From CAYJGJ01 sp964367585 (GTDB taxonomy: Bacteria; Bacillota; Clostridia; Peptostreptococcales; Anaerovoracaceae), in contig CAYIYH010000008.1 of NCBI GenBank assembly GCA_964367585.1, positions 1-64,000 on the forward strand: a DNA stretch of 64,000 nucleotides. Direction: 5' to 3'. The first letter of the stretch is position 1, and each line of letters starts with the position of its first letter. Positions 19,357 through 27,588 of the stretch are shown piece by piece. The translations under genes were made by a program, and so were the position numbers. Below the pieces are notes generated by a model, which did no database searches, had not been told where the DNA came from, and was given only the letters and a program-made list of their open reading frames with translations.

Positions 19357-20994
19357 ATGATTATTACAGATTTATTAGAGTACAATGCCCGATTGTATGG
19401 TTCAGAAATTAGCTTAGTAGAAATAAGTCCTACCGAGGAAAGGGATAAAGCAACTACTTGGAGAGAGCATAGTTTGATAGAAAGTCATAATCCCGATGCT
19501 CCATATAGAAGGGAAATTTCTTGGAAAGAATTCGATAATACCGCAAATCGATTTGCTAATTTGCTGCTCAGTAGATCGGTTAGTAAAGGTGCTAAGGTTG
19601 GAATATTGATGTACAACTGTATAGAATGGTTGCCAATTTATTTTGGAATACTAAAGGCGGGATGTATTGCGGTTCCATTTAACTTTAGATATTCTAGTAA
19701 AGAAATAGAGTACTGTATAGATTTAGCAGATATTGAAGTGCTGATTTTTGGAGAAGGGTTTCTTGAGCGGATAAATGAAATACCTGAAACAAAAAACAAA
19801 TTGAATCATATATTCTATGTAGGCAAGGATGTGCCCGATTTCGCTGAATCCTATACTAAATTATGCCAATTTTATTCATTTGAAGCCCCACCGATTAAAC
19901 CTAAAAAGGAAGATCTTGCAGCTATATACTTTTCATCGGGTACAACAGGATTCCCAAAGGCAATTTTACACCATCATAAGGCACTCGTGGCTTCGTGTGA
20001 AACCGAACAGGCCCATCACTTGCAAAGCAAAGAGGATGTGTTTTTGTGTATACCGCCACTATATCATACAGGGGCTAAAATGCACTGGTTTGGTAGCTTG
20101 ATTTCGGGAAGTAAGGCCGTATTACTAAAAGGTATAAAACCCGAATGGATATTACGTGCAGTTACTGAAGAAAAATGCACCGTAGTTTGGCTACTAGTGC
20201 CGTGGGCTCAAGATATTTTAGATTTAATCGATAGTAAAAGGATCGATTTAAATGATTATCATTTAGAGCAATGGAGACTTATGCATATTGGAGCACAACC
20301 TGTTCCAAAAAGCTTGATAAAAAGATGGAAAAAATTGTTCCCACATCATGATTATGATACCAATTATGGCTTAAGCGAGTCACTAGGCCCAGGATGCGTC
20401 CATTTAGGAATAGAGAATACACATAAAGTGGGAGCTATCGGTATTCCTGGTCATCATTGGAAAGCCAAGATTGTTAATGATCAAGGTGAAGAGGTTGGAG
20501 ATAATGAAGTAGGAGAACTAGTGGTTCAAGGCCCTGGCTTGATGCTGTCTTATTACAAGAATATGGAAGCAACTAATGAAACATTAAAAGATGGGTGGTT
20601 GTTTACCGGAGACGTTGCAAAAAAAGATGAAGACGGGTTCATATATTTGGTAGATAGAAAGAAAGATGTGGTAATATCTGGAGGAGAAAATATTTATCCT
20701 GTAGAAATAGAAAATTATCTACGTAAATTTGATAAAATTAAGGATGTCGCTGTTATAGGTATGGCGGACAGTAGATTAGGTGAAATTGCAGTAGCTATTA
20801 TCGAAGTAAAAGATGGGGTAAAGTGTACTGAAGAAGAAGTGATAGATTTTTGTAAAGAATTGCATAAGTATAAGCGACCACATAAAATTATCTTTGACCA
20901 AATACCAAGAAATCCGACGGGTAAAATTGAAAAACCAAAATTAAGAAATAAATATAATCAGGTTTCTTTGGTTGAGTCACAAATCACGGGTTAA
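19357..20994 (+). CDS. AMP-forming acyl-CoA ligase
   Basis: This 545-residue member of the ANL superfamily activates a carboxylic acid to an acyl-adenylate and then an acyl-CoA. The P-loop motif is YFSSGTTGFPKA, the A5-type motif is TNYGLSES, and the C-terminal hinge/catalytic motifs are GDVAKKDEDGFIYLVDRKKDVVISGG in outline and PRNPTGKIEK with the catalytic lysine. It resembles medium- or long-chain acyl-CoA or carnitine-CoA ligases more than acetyl-CoA synthetase. The acid is unknown; proximity to iorAB and abfD suggests a fermentation intermediate. SD ATAGGAG precedes the ATG. Confidence 0.85.
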   Translation: MIITDLLEYNARLYGSEISLVEISPTEERDKATTWREHSLIESHNPDAPYRREISWKEFDNTANRFANLLLSRSVSKGAKVGILMYNCIEWLPIYFGILKAGCIAVPFNFRYSSKEIEYCIDLADIEVLIFGEGFLERINEIPETKNKLNHIFYVGKDVPDFAESYTKLCQFYSFEAPPIKPKKEDLAAIYFSSGTTGFPKAILHHHKALVASCETEQAHHLQSKEDVFLCIPPLYHTGAKMHWFGSLISGSKAVLLKGIKPEWILRAVTEEKCTVVWLLVPWAQDILDLIDSKRIDLNDYHLEQWRLMHIGAQPVPKSLIKRWKKLFPHHDYDTNYGLSESLGPGCVHLGIENTHKVGAIGIPGHHWKAKIVNDQGEEVGDNEVGELVVQGPGLMLSYYKNMEATNETLKDGWLFTGDVAKKDEDGFIYLVDRKKDVVISGGENIYPVEIENYLRKFDKIKDVAVIGMADSRLGEIAVAIIEVKDGVKCTEEEVIDFCKELHKYKRPHKIIFDQIPRNPTGKIEKPKLRNKYNQVSLVESQITG

Positions 20995-21029
20995 CTAAAT
21001 TTTTACATATATAAATCTGCCATCTTGTG

Positions 21030-21115
21030 TAGCAAGAGCGGGTAGATACTAATAATAAAAAGAAGCAAATAATAGTAGCAATAATAACAACAATAATAAT
21101 AAAAACAAATATAAC
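21030..21115. repeat. AT-rich low-complexity stretch before iorA
   Basis: The intergenic region contains an imperfect run of AAT/AAC trinucleotides (AATAATAACAACAATAATAAT and similar). No hairpin or clear promoter is seen. It may be a simple unstructured leader that varies between strains. Confidence 0.5.
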
Positions 21116-21148
21116 TTACAATATTAAAGAGCAAATGGAGTAAAATAT

Positions 21149-22924
21149 ATGAAAGAATTAATGCTTGGTAATGCAGCTGTGGCAAGAGGATTGTATGAGG
21201 CAGGATGTAAAGTAGTTTCTAGTTATCCTGGAACTCCGAGTACGGAAATTACTGAAGAAGTTGCAAAATATGAAGAAATATATGGAGAGTGGGCGCCAAA
21301 CGAAAAAGTTGCGATGGAAGTTGCCTTTGGTGCTTCTTTAGCGGGCAAGAGAAGTTTTTGTGCTATGAAACATGTCGGAGTGAATGTCGCGGCAGATCCA
21401 TTATTTACACTGTCGTATACGGGAGTTGGGGGCGGCCTCGTAATAGGAGTTGCAGACGATCCGGGAATGCATAGTTCGCAAAATGAACAAGATTCCAGAC
21501 ACTATGCAAAGGCATCGAAAGTTCCAATGTTAGAACCGGCAGATTCGCAGGAAGCGATTGATTTTACAAAAATAGCGTTTGAACTATCCGAAAAGTTTGA
21601 TACTCCTGTATTCGTAAAGATGTGTACACGTATTTCACATTCTCAAAGTGTGGTTCAAATCAGCGATCCTATTGAAGTTGTTACGAAAGAATATAAAAAA
21701 AATCCTGCAAAGAATATTATGATGCCAAGCTTTGCAAAATTGAAACACCCTATCGTAGAAAGCCGTACTCTTGATTTAATAGAGTTTTCTGAGACGACAG
21801 AACTTAATCGTATCGAAGAAGGTAATAATAAAAAAATTGGGTTTATTACCAGTAGTACTTCATATCAATATATCAAAGAAGTTTTTGGAGATACGTATAG
21901 TGTATTAAAACTTGGACTTGTTTATCCCCTTCCTACAGATTTAATAAAAGACTTTTCTAAAATAGTAGACGAAGTAGTTGTAGTCGAGGAATTAGATCCA
22001 TTTATAGAAGAGCATTGTAATAATATTAATGTAAATGTAACCGGAAAAGACATCTTTTCTTTGATTGGAGAATTCTCTCAAAATATTATAGCAGATGGAA
22101 TTAGCAGATGGTTTGCTAGTGAAAAAGTTTCAAAATATTATAGCTCTGAGGATGCAATTAAGTCGTTAGATGAAAGTATCCCTGTAAGGCCACCTGTAAT
22201 GTGCGCGGGATGCCCTCATAGAGGACTTTTCCATATATTGAACAAAGAAAAATTAACAGTTATGGGTGATATTGGGTGCTATACTTTGGGGGCAGCACCT
22301 CCATTGGGAGCTATCGATTCCGTACTATGTATGGGGGCGTCTATATCGGGAGTGCATGGATTTAATAAGGCAATGGAAGGTACTTCTGATGGAGATACTG
22401 TCGCTGTTATTGGGGATTCTACATTTATGCATTCAGGAGTAACAGGATTAATTAACATTGCGTATAATCAATCCAACAGTACGGTAATAATAGTAGATAA
22501 TTCGATAACAGGTATGACTGGACATCAACATAATCCGACTACGGGATATAATCTTAAGGGTGATCCAGCTACAAAAATCGACCTAGAAAAATTATGTCGA
22601 GCAGTTGGCATAAATGATGTAGTCGTAGTAGATCCATACGATTTAAAAGAAACATACGATGCGATAAAAAATGCACGTGCAAAAAATGAACCATCTGTAA
22701 TAATATCTAGGAGACCATGTGTGCTTTTAAAGTCAGTTAAGATTTCTTCACCAATTAATGTCGATAGCGATAAGTGCGTTGGGTGTAAGAAATGTATGGA
22801 AATTGGATGTCCTGCAATCAGTATGGTAGAAAAAAAGGCTAGAATTGATGTTACTTTATGCACAGGATGTGACGTATGTACACAACTATGTAAGTTCGAA
22901 GCAATGTGTAAAAGTTCTAGATAA
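21149..22924 (+). CDS. iorA: Indolepyruvate:ferredoxin oxidoreductase, alpha subunit
   Basis: IorA and IorB oxidatively decarboxylate aryl-pyruvates from aromatic amino acids to arylacetyl-CoA while reducing ferredoxin. The protein has an N-terminal pyrimidine-binding domain (GNAAVARGLYEAGC, SSYPGTPSTEITE), a central domain, a TPP-binding domain (CAGCPHRG, then GDIGCYTLG and GDSTFMHSG) and a C-terminal two-cluster ferredoxin domain (CVGCKKCMEIGCP and CTGCDVCTQLC). The 591-residue length is typical. GGAG precedes the ATG. iorB follows after 27 bases. Substrate range (indole-, phenyl- or hydroxyphenyl-pyruvate) is family knowledge, not read from sequence. Confidence 0.94.
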   Translation: MKELMLGNAAVARGLYEAGCKVVSSYPGTPSTEITEEVAKYEEIYGEWAPNEKVAMEVAFGASLAGKRSFCAMKHVGVNVAADPLFTLSYTGVGGGLVIGVADDPGMHSSQNEQDSRHYAKASKVPMLEPADSQEAIDFTKIAFELSEKFDTPVFVKMCTRISHSQSVVQISDPIEVVTKEYKKNPAKNIMMPSFAKLKHPIVESRTLDLIEFSETTELNRIEEGNNKKIGFITSSTSYQYIKEVFGDTYSVLKLGLVYPLPTDLIKDFSKIVDEVVVVEELDPFIEEHCNNINVNVTGKDIFSLIGEFSQNIIADGISRWFASEKVSKYYSSEDAIKSLDESIPVRPPVMCAGCPHRGLFHILNKEKLTVMGDIGCYTLGAAPPLGAIDSVLCMGASISGVHGFNKAMEGTSDGDTVAVIGDSTFMHSGVTGLINIAYNQSNSTVIIVDNSITGMTGHQHNPTTGYNLKGDPATKIDLEKLCRAVGINDVVVVDPYDLKETYDAIKNARAKNEPSVIISRRPCVLLKSVKISSPINVDSDKCVGCKKCMEIGCPAISMVEKKARIDVTLCTGCDVCTQLCKFEAMCKSSR

Positions 22925-22951
22925 TAGATTTTGTTCAAGAAAGGTATTACG

Positions 22952-23527
22952 ATGGATACAAAAAATATAATGATAGTTGGAGTGGGGGGACAAGGATCTC
23001 TTCTTGCCAGTAAATTACTTGGCAACATGTTTTTGTCTAAGGGCTACGACATTAAAGTCTCCGAAGTCCATGGAATGAGCCAAAGAGGTGGATCTGTAGT
23101 TACTTATGTTAGATATGGAGATAAAGTTTATTCTCCGATTATCGATAAGGGTGAGGCAGATTTTATTGTTGCATTTGAAATGCTTGAAGCCGCACGATGG
23201 ACTGAATATTTAAAACCCGGTGGCATTCTAATTACGAACACACAAGAGATTAACCCAATGCCTGTAATTACGGGCGCGGCTCAATACCCTGATCAAATCG
23301 TATCAAAAATAGCGGCGCTTCAAGTAGATGTTAAGGCATTCGATGCGCTTTCTTTAGCGATAGAAGCCGGTACCCCTAAAGGAGTAAATATAGTTCTTAT
23401 GGGATATCTATCACGCTATTTTGATTTTGAAGAAAAGGAGTGGCTCGATTTAATCGAAAAAAGTGTAGCTCCAAAGTTTGTAGATATTAATAAAAAAGCA
23501 TTTTTGCTTGGAAAAAATATATTTTAA
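22952..23527 (+). CDS. iorB: Indolepyruvate:ferredoxin oxidoreductase, beta subunit
   Basis: This is the 191-residue gamma-type subunit of the 2-oxoacid oxidoreductase, partner of IorA. It shows IMIVGVGGQGSLLASKLL at the N-terminus, then VHGMSQRGGSVVTYVR, both hallmarks of the pyruvate-ferredoxin oxidoreductase gamma domain. ATG 22952 is chosen over TTG 22931 because AAGAAAGG lies 8 bases upstream. Confidence 0.93.
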   Translation: MDTKNIMIVGVGGQGSLLASKLLGNMFLSKGYDIKVSEVHGMSQRGGSVVTYVRYGDKVYSPIIDKGEADFIVAFEMLEAARWTEYLKPGGILITNTQEINPMPVITGAAQYPDQIVSKIAALQVDVKAFDALSLAIEAGTPKGVNIVLMGYLSRYFDFEEKEWLDLIEKSVAPKFVDINKKAFLLGKNIF

Positions 23528-23550
23528 GAGTATTGTATCTTGTAATAATA

Positions 23551-23598
23551 ATTCCCAGTATGTCTCCGTGTAATAGAGTAGGTAGATATGCTGGGAAT
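23551..23598 (+). promoter_or_regulatory. Inverted repeat ahead of the sigma-54 activator gene
   Basis: Arms ATTCCCAGTAT (23551-23561) and ATGCTGGGAAT (23588-23598) pair over 11 positions with one T-G mismatch (a G-U pair in RNA) around a 26-base loop. It lies in the iorB-activator gap, about 70 bases before the activator start. It could be an operator or an attenuating hairpin; no T-run follows, so it is not a classical terminator. Confidence 0.45.
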
Positions 23599-23665
23599 AT
23601 TAATTTACAATGCTAAGATAGTATGGATGATCAATTTTTTAAAAAAGTATGGAGGCTCGTTATTG

Positions 23666-25048
23666 ATGAGTTGCAATATAAATATTACGAACAATGCACA
23701 ATTAGTTGATTTGATGAACTTGATATTTGATAATTTAAGCGACGGAATATATATTACGGACAGTAATGCTGTTACTGTATATGTTAATGACACGTACGAA
23801 GAAATCTCTGGAATCCCCACAAAAGAGATTATAGGAAAGCACATACAATACCTTATTGATAAAGGTTACATCGATAGATCTGGCACACTGATTGCGCTTA
23901 AAACAAATAAAAAAGTATCATTTGAACAAAAATATATGCAAAATAAAAAGGCGCAAATTACATCTATTCCAATAGCAAATAAGAATAATGAAGTTGTGCT
24001 TATAGTTTCAATAATAAAAAAACTTGACAATGACAATGTGAAACAAAATAATTCGAATCAAAATACGTCATCATTTTCTAAGTCGTTAAACAGTGAAGAA
24101 TATATGAGCGAGGGGTTTGTAGCAAAAGATTCCAAAATGATGGATTTAGTGAATCAATCACTTAAAATTTCAGAACTAGACACGACTGTATTAATTATGG
24201 GTGAAACTGGCGTGGGCAAAGATGAAATAGCGAGGTTCATCGTGAAAAACTCTACACGAGCCAATAAACCTTTTCTGAGTATTAATTGTGCTGCAATACC
24301 TGCTGCACTGATTGAAAGTGAGCTTTTTGGGTATCAAAAGGGCGCATTTACAGGTGCAGAAAAAGAAGGTAAAATTGGTGTTTTTCAAAGTGCGAGTGGA
24401 GGTACGCTGATATTAGAGGAAATAGGCGAGTTGCCTCTTGAAATACAAGTAAAACTCCTAAGAGTATTACAAGAAATGAAGATAAAGCCGATCGGGGCTA
24501 CTCAAGAAGTTGATATAGATGTGCGAATTATTGCTACAACTAACCGTGATTTATTGAAAATGATAGGTGAAAACTCGTTTAGAGAAGATTTATATTATAG
24601 AATATCAACATTTTCAATGACCGTTCCACCGCTCCGAGAAAGAGTGGGAGATATTAAACCGCTTATCAATTATTATTTGCGAAATTTGAATCAAAAGTAT
24701 AATAAGAATAAAGAATTTGACGATGATAGTATGATGGAACTATTGTGTCATAATTGGCCGGGAAATATTAGGGAATTAAAGAATGTAATTGAAAATGCTG
24801 TAATCCTCAGTCCAAGTGATGTAATAGAAAAAGAAGTTCTATCAATATTCAATGGACTTAAAATCAATGATGCACAATTGCGTGGTAACGTAAATTTGAA
24901 AAATGCCGTGATCCAGTTTGAATACGAGCATATAAATGCTGCGTATGAAAAGTATGGAAATGTCCGTGAAGCTGCTAGATCACTAAATATTGATATTGCA
25001 ACGCTAGTCCGAAAGAGACAAAAATATGAGAACATGGTTAATAAATAG
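23666..25048 (+). CDS. PAS-domain sigma-54-dependent transcription activator
   Basis: This 460-residue enhancer-binding protein activates RNA polymerase containing sigma-54 by ATP hydrolysis. Domains: an N-terminal PAS sensor (~15-120, FDNLSDGIYITDSNAVTVYVN in outline), an AAA+ domain with Walker A GETGVGKDE, the sigma-54 contact loop GAFTGA, Walker B-like LILEEIGELP, the PPLRERVGDI segment and WPGNIRELKNVIE, and a C-terminal Fis-type helix-turn-helix (GNVREAARSLNIDIATLVRKR). ATG 23666 is preferred because GGAGG lies 10 bases upstream; the frame is open 26 codons further. The -24/-12 promoter 335 bases downstream, with an upstream palindrome, makes abfD its likely target. Confidence 0.92.
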   Translation: MSCNINITNNAQLVDLMNLIFDNLSDGIYITDSNAVTVYVNDTYEEISGIPTKEIIGKHIQYLIDKGYIDRSGTLIALKTNKKVSFEQKYMQNKKAQITSIPIANKNNEVVLIVSIIKKLDNDNVKQNNSNQNTSSFSKSLNSEEYMSEGFVAKDSKMMDLVNQSLKISELDTTVLIMGETGVGKDEIARFIVKNSTRANKPFLSINCAAIPAALIESELFGYQKGAFTGAEKEGKIGVFQSASGGTLILEEIGELPLEIQVKLLRVLQEMKIKPIGATQEVDIDVRIIATTNRDLLKMIGENSFREDLYYRISTFSMTVPPLRERVGDIKPLINYYLRNLNQKYNKNKEFDDDSMMELLCHNWPGNIRELKNVIENAVILSPSDVIEKEVLSIFNGLKINDAQLRGNVNLKNAVIQFEYEHINAAYEKYGNVREAARSLNIDIATLVRKRQKYENMVNK

Positions 25049-25125
25049 TCTTCCAAAATACAGTTAATTTGGTGTGGATATTATTTACATGTCGGGAACC
25101 AAAATGAGATGTTAAACTGTATATT
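25049..25125. other. Non-coding start of the 507-base activator-abfD gap
   Basis: No gene is seen between 25049 and 25555. The gap holds an upstream palindrome, a -24/-12 promoter and a folded leader, listed separately. This first part and 25175-25380 show no further motif I can support. Confidence 0.6.
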
Positions 25126-25157
25126 ATCGATTTGTTGCAAATGTGTAACAAATCGAT
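25126..25157. promoter_or_regulatory. Probable activator-binding palindrome (UAS) for the abfD promoter
   Basis: ATCGATTTGTT (25126-25136) and AACAAATCGAT (25147-25157) are perfect 11-bp inverted arms separated by 10 bases. Position, about 230 bp upstream of the -24/-12 promoter, is normal for a sigma-54 activator site. TTGCAACAA at 25165-25173 resembles a further half site (TTTGTTGCAA within the palindrome). A weak terminator of the activator gene is an alternative, but only a short T-rich stretch follows. Confidence 0.68.
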
Positions 25158-25382
25158 TCATTTTTGCAACAATGGTAAGTATGCTAGTGTCTAAGGGAAG
25201 TTCCGCTATAATTTTATTAAAACTATCGTCTGTGTTTTGATATTGCATATTTGTCGAATATGTTTATCTGATTTAATTATCATAATTAGTAATTTCGTGC
25301 GTCGAATAAAATCTTATATTTTCAGTCTATCATAGTGTATCAAGAGTATTAATATCTTTAAAATAAACAAATTATCGCATCA

Positions 25383-25398
25383 TGGCATATAAATTGCT
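25383..25398 (+). promoter_or_regulatory. Sigma-54 (-24/-12) promoter for abfD
   Basis: TGGCATATAAATTGCT matches the TGGCAC-N5-TTGCW consensus at nearly every position. The invariant GG (25384-25385) and GC (25396-25397) are exactly 10 bases apart, as required. Transcription should start near 25409. A PAS-type sigma-54 activator gene lies immediately upstream and a palindromic site lies between. Confidence 0.85.
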
Positions 25399-25414
25399 TT
25401 ATATACTTGTATTA

Positions 25415-25522
25415 GGCACATATAGAGGTAATTATCCTCTCGGAGTTTTAGTAGGAGGTTATGCACTCGCCATTGAAAGTCTGAAGTGGCCCCTCCGTTT
25501 ATGTGAGAGGAGACATTGTGCC
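25415..25522 (+). promoter_or_regulatory. Folded 5' leader of abfD (three-way junction; possible riboswitch)
   Basis: Just after the predicted start site, GGCACA (25415-25420) pairs with TGTGCC (25517-25522) and closes a domain of about 108 bases. Inside are hairpin 1, AGAGG/CCTCT with a 7-base loop (25424-25440), and directly adjacent hairpin 2, closed by CGGAG/CTCCG (25441-25445 / 25493-25497), with GCCATT/AAGTGGC further in. I recognise no known riboswitch class. The pairing was found by eye and without energies or homologs, so it is only a candidate. Confidence 0.45.
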
Positions 25523-25555
25523 GTGGTTGTAATTTTGAAAGGTAGGTATTTTATT

Positions 25556-27007
25556 ATGGCTTTAATGACAGGCGAACAGTATATTGAAAGTATTAGAAAA
25601 ATTAAAATGGAAGTCTATATGTTTGGGAAAAAAATTGATAATCCAGTTGATGACCCGATACTTAGACCTTCACTTAATTCAGTTAGAATGACTTATGATT
25701 TGGCTCAACGTCCTGAGTACCAAGATTTGATGACGGCTGTATGTCCTGATACAGGAAATAGAATTAATCGATTTACTCATATGCATCGTTCAACAGAAGA
25801 TTTGAAGAATAAAGTTAAAATGCAAAGATTGTTAGGACAACAAACAGCTGCATGTTTTCAAAGATGTGTAGGTATGGATGCTTGTAATGCAGTTTACTCT
25901 ACTACATTTGAAATAGATGAAAAATATGGAACAAAATACCATCAAAATTTTAAGAATTTTATAAAGATGGTTCAAGATAATGACTACACTGTAGATGGTG
26001 CAATGACAGATCCAAAAGGTGACAGATCAAAACCTCCTCACCAACAAGCAGATCCAGACATGTTCCTTAGAGTTGTGGAAAGAAGAGAAGACGGCATAGT
26101 AGTTCGTGGAGCAAAGGCACACCAAACTGGAATAACTAACAGTCACGAAGTTGTCGTAATGCCTACTATCGCTATGTCTCCAGAAGATAAAGATTATGCG
26201 GTTTCTTTTGCAGTACCTGTCGATTCTAAAGGCATCTACATGATCGTAGGACGCCAAAGCTGTGACACACGTAAATTAGAAAATAATCCTATGGATACAG
26301 GTAACCAAGAGTTTGGCGGAGTAGAAGCTCTTGTCGTCTTCGATGATGTATTTGTTCCAAATGATAGAATCTTTATGAATGGAGAAACCGAATTTGCATC
26401 TATGTTAGTAGAAAGATTCGCAGGATATCATAGACAAAGTTATGGTGGGTGTAAAGTTGGAGTAGGCGATGTTCTTATCGGTGCTGCTGCTGTAGCCGCT
26501 GAATTCAGTGGTGCTGCAAAAGCTAGCCATGTAAAAGATAAGCTTATAGAAATGACTCACTTAAACGAAACTCTATTTTGTTGTGGTATAGCATGTTCTA
26601 CTGAAGGTACTCAAACGAAGAGTGGTAATTATATTATTGATCTTCTATTGGCGAATGTATGTAAACAAAATGTTACAAGATTCCCATATGAATTGACTAG
26701 ATTAGCAGAAGACATTGCAGGCGGACTTGTTGTTACTGCACCATCTGAAGCAGATTTTAGAGATCCTAAGTTAGGTCCAGTAATTGACAAATACTTCAAA
26801 GGTGCTGGAGATATCACTACAGAAAATCGTCTCAGAATTTTAAGACTTATCGAAAACTTATGCCTTGGTACTGCGGCTGTTGGATATAGAACTGAATCTA
26901 TGCATGGAGCAGGTTCTCCTCAAGCGCAAAGAATTATGATAGCGAGACAAGGGAACTTAGATCATAAGAAACAATTAGCGAAAAAACTTGCAAAAGTTAC
27001 ACAATAA
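25556..27007 (+). CDS. abfD: 4-hydroxybutyryl-CoA dehydratase
   Basis: AbfD is a [4Fe-4S]- and FAD-containing radical enzyme that dehydrates 4-hydroxybutyryl-CoA to crotonyl-CoA (vinylacetyl-CoA isomerase activity is also known). The 483-residue sequence is close to the Clostridium aminobutyricum enzyme as I recall it, including the LLGQKTA-like start of the cluster site. All four cluster ligands are present: C100 and C104 (CFQRCVGMDA), H292 and C299 (GYHRQSYGGCKVG). GAKAHQTG and GYRTESMHGAGSPQAQRI are also kept. ATG 25556 matches the family N-terminus; the frame is open back to 25382, but that part is leader. Translation signal GAAAGGTAGG. Expression is predicted to depend on sigma-54. Confidence 0.95.
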   Translation: MALMTGEQYIESIRKIKMEVYMFGKKIDNPVDDPILRPSLNSVRMTYDLAQRPEYQDLMTAVCPDTGNRINRFTHMHRSTEDLKNKVKMQRLLGQQTAACFQRCVGMDACNAVYSTTFEIDEKYGTKYHQNFKNFIKMVQDNDYTVDGAMTDPKGDRSKPPHQQADPDMFLRVVERREDGIVVRGAKAHQTGITNSHEVVVMPTIAMSPEDKDYAVSFAVPVDSKGIYMIVGRQSCDTRKLENNPMDTGNQEFGGVEALVVFDDVFVPNDRIFMNGETEFASMLVERFAGYHRQSYGGCKVGVGDVLIGAAAVAAEFSGAAKASHVKDKLIEMTHLNETLFCCGIACSTEGTQTKSGNYIIDLLLANVCKQNVTRFPYELTRLAEDIAGGLVVTAPSEADFRDPKLGPVIDKYFKGAGDITTENRLRILRLIENLCLGTAAVGYRTESMHGAGSPQAQRIMIARQGNLDHKKQLAKKLAKVTQ

Positions 27008-27016
27008 TTAATTTTT

Positions 27017-27100
27017 AGGACGGATCTTTTTATTCGATTTTGGTATTTGTAACCTGCTAAGGTTAAATTCCTTGTATTCGAGGAAAAGGCCGTCCTTTTT
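27017..27100 (+). terminator. Large structured terminator after abfD
   Basis: AGGACGG (27017-27023) pairs with CCGTCCT (27090-27096), and after a bulged A the stem can continue through TCTTTT/AAAAGG. T-run TTTTT follows. The long loop contains AACC-TGCTAA-GGTT (27051-27064) and TTCCT/AGGAA (27068-27085), the latter competing with the extended stem. It is larger than a simple terminator. Confidence 0.75.
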
Positions 27101-27206
27101 ATATTAAATATATCCTTTTGTATAAATATATAGTTGTAGTGTGCTGTATGCTGCTTCTACTTAGTATTAATCAATATTGTGAGAGAGAAAAAAAGGTAAA
27201 TATAAT

Positions 27207-27494
27207 ATGGATTCAAATTTAGAAAGTGTTCTAGACGAACACGTAAGACCATTTTTAAATTCACATGGCGGTGACCTTGAAGTTTTGGAATATAAAGATG
27301 ATATTGTAAAATTTAAAATGACAGGCAGTTGTGCTGGATGCCCGTCTGCAGATTTCACTAACGAAGAAGTTGTTAAATCAAGCCTCATGCAACAAATACC
27401 GGGACTCAAAGATGTTATTTTAGTCAACGATGTTAGTGATAGACTTATGGAACAAGCGCGAGAAATCATGAGACAACGTAACAAGAATAATTAG
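27207..27494 (+). CDS. NifU-like (Nfu-type) iron-sulfur scaffold protein
   Basis: This 95-residue protein is a single NifU C-terminal domain. It carries DEHVRPFLNSHGGDLEVLE and the CxxC cluster motif in GSCAGCPSADF. Such proteins carry [4Fe-4S] clusters to target enzymes in the cytosol. Its position just downstream of the cluster enzyme AbfD may be functional but could be chance. AAAAAGG precedes the ATG. Confidence 0.9.
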   Translation: MDSNLESVLDEHVRPFLNSHGGDLEVLEYKDDIVKFKMTGSCAGCPSADFTNEEVVKSSLMQQIPGLKDVILVNDVSDRLMEQAREIMRQRNKNN

Positions 27495-27588
27495 GAATAA
27501 TGAAATGATATAAACATATAGTATATTAATCTAATATATAGGCAAATTAAAATATAGATTTAGTAAGAATTAAGAAGATGAGAGTAAA

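Noticed and set aside
25382..25555. N-terminal extension of AbfD
   Set aside because: The open frame overlaps the sigma-54 promoter and folded leader and has no family resemblance; the homologous N-terminus starts at 25556.
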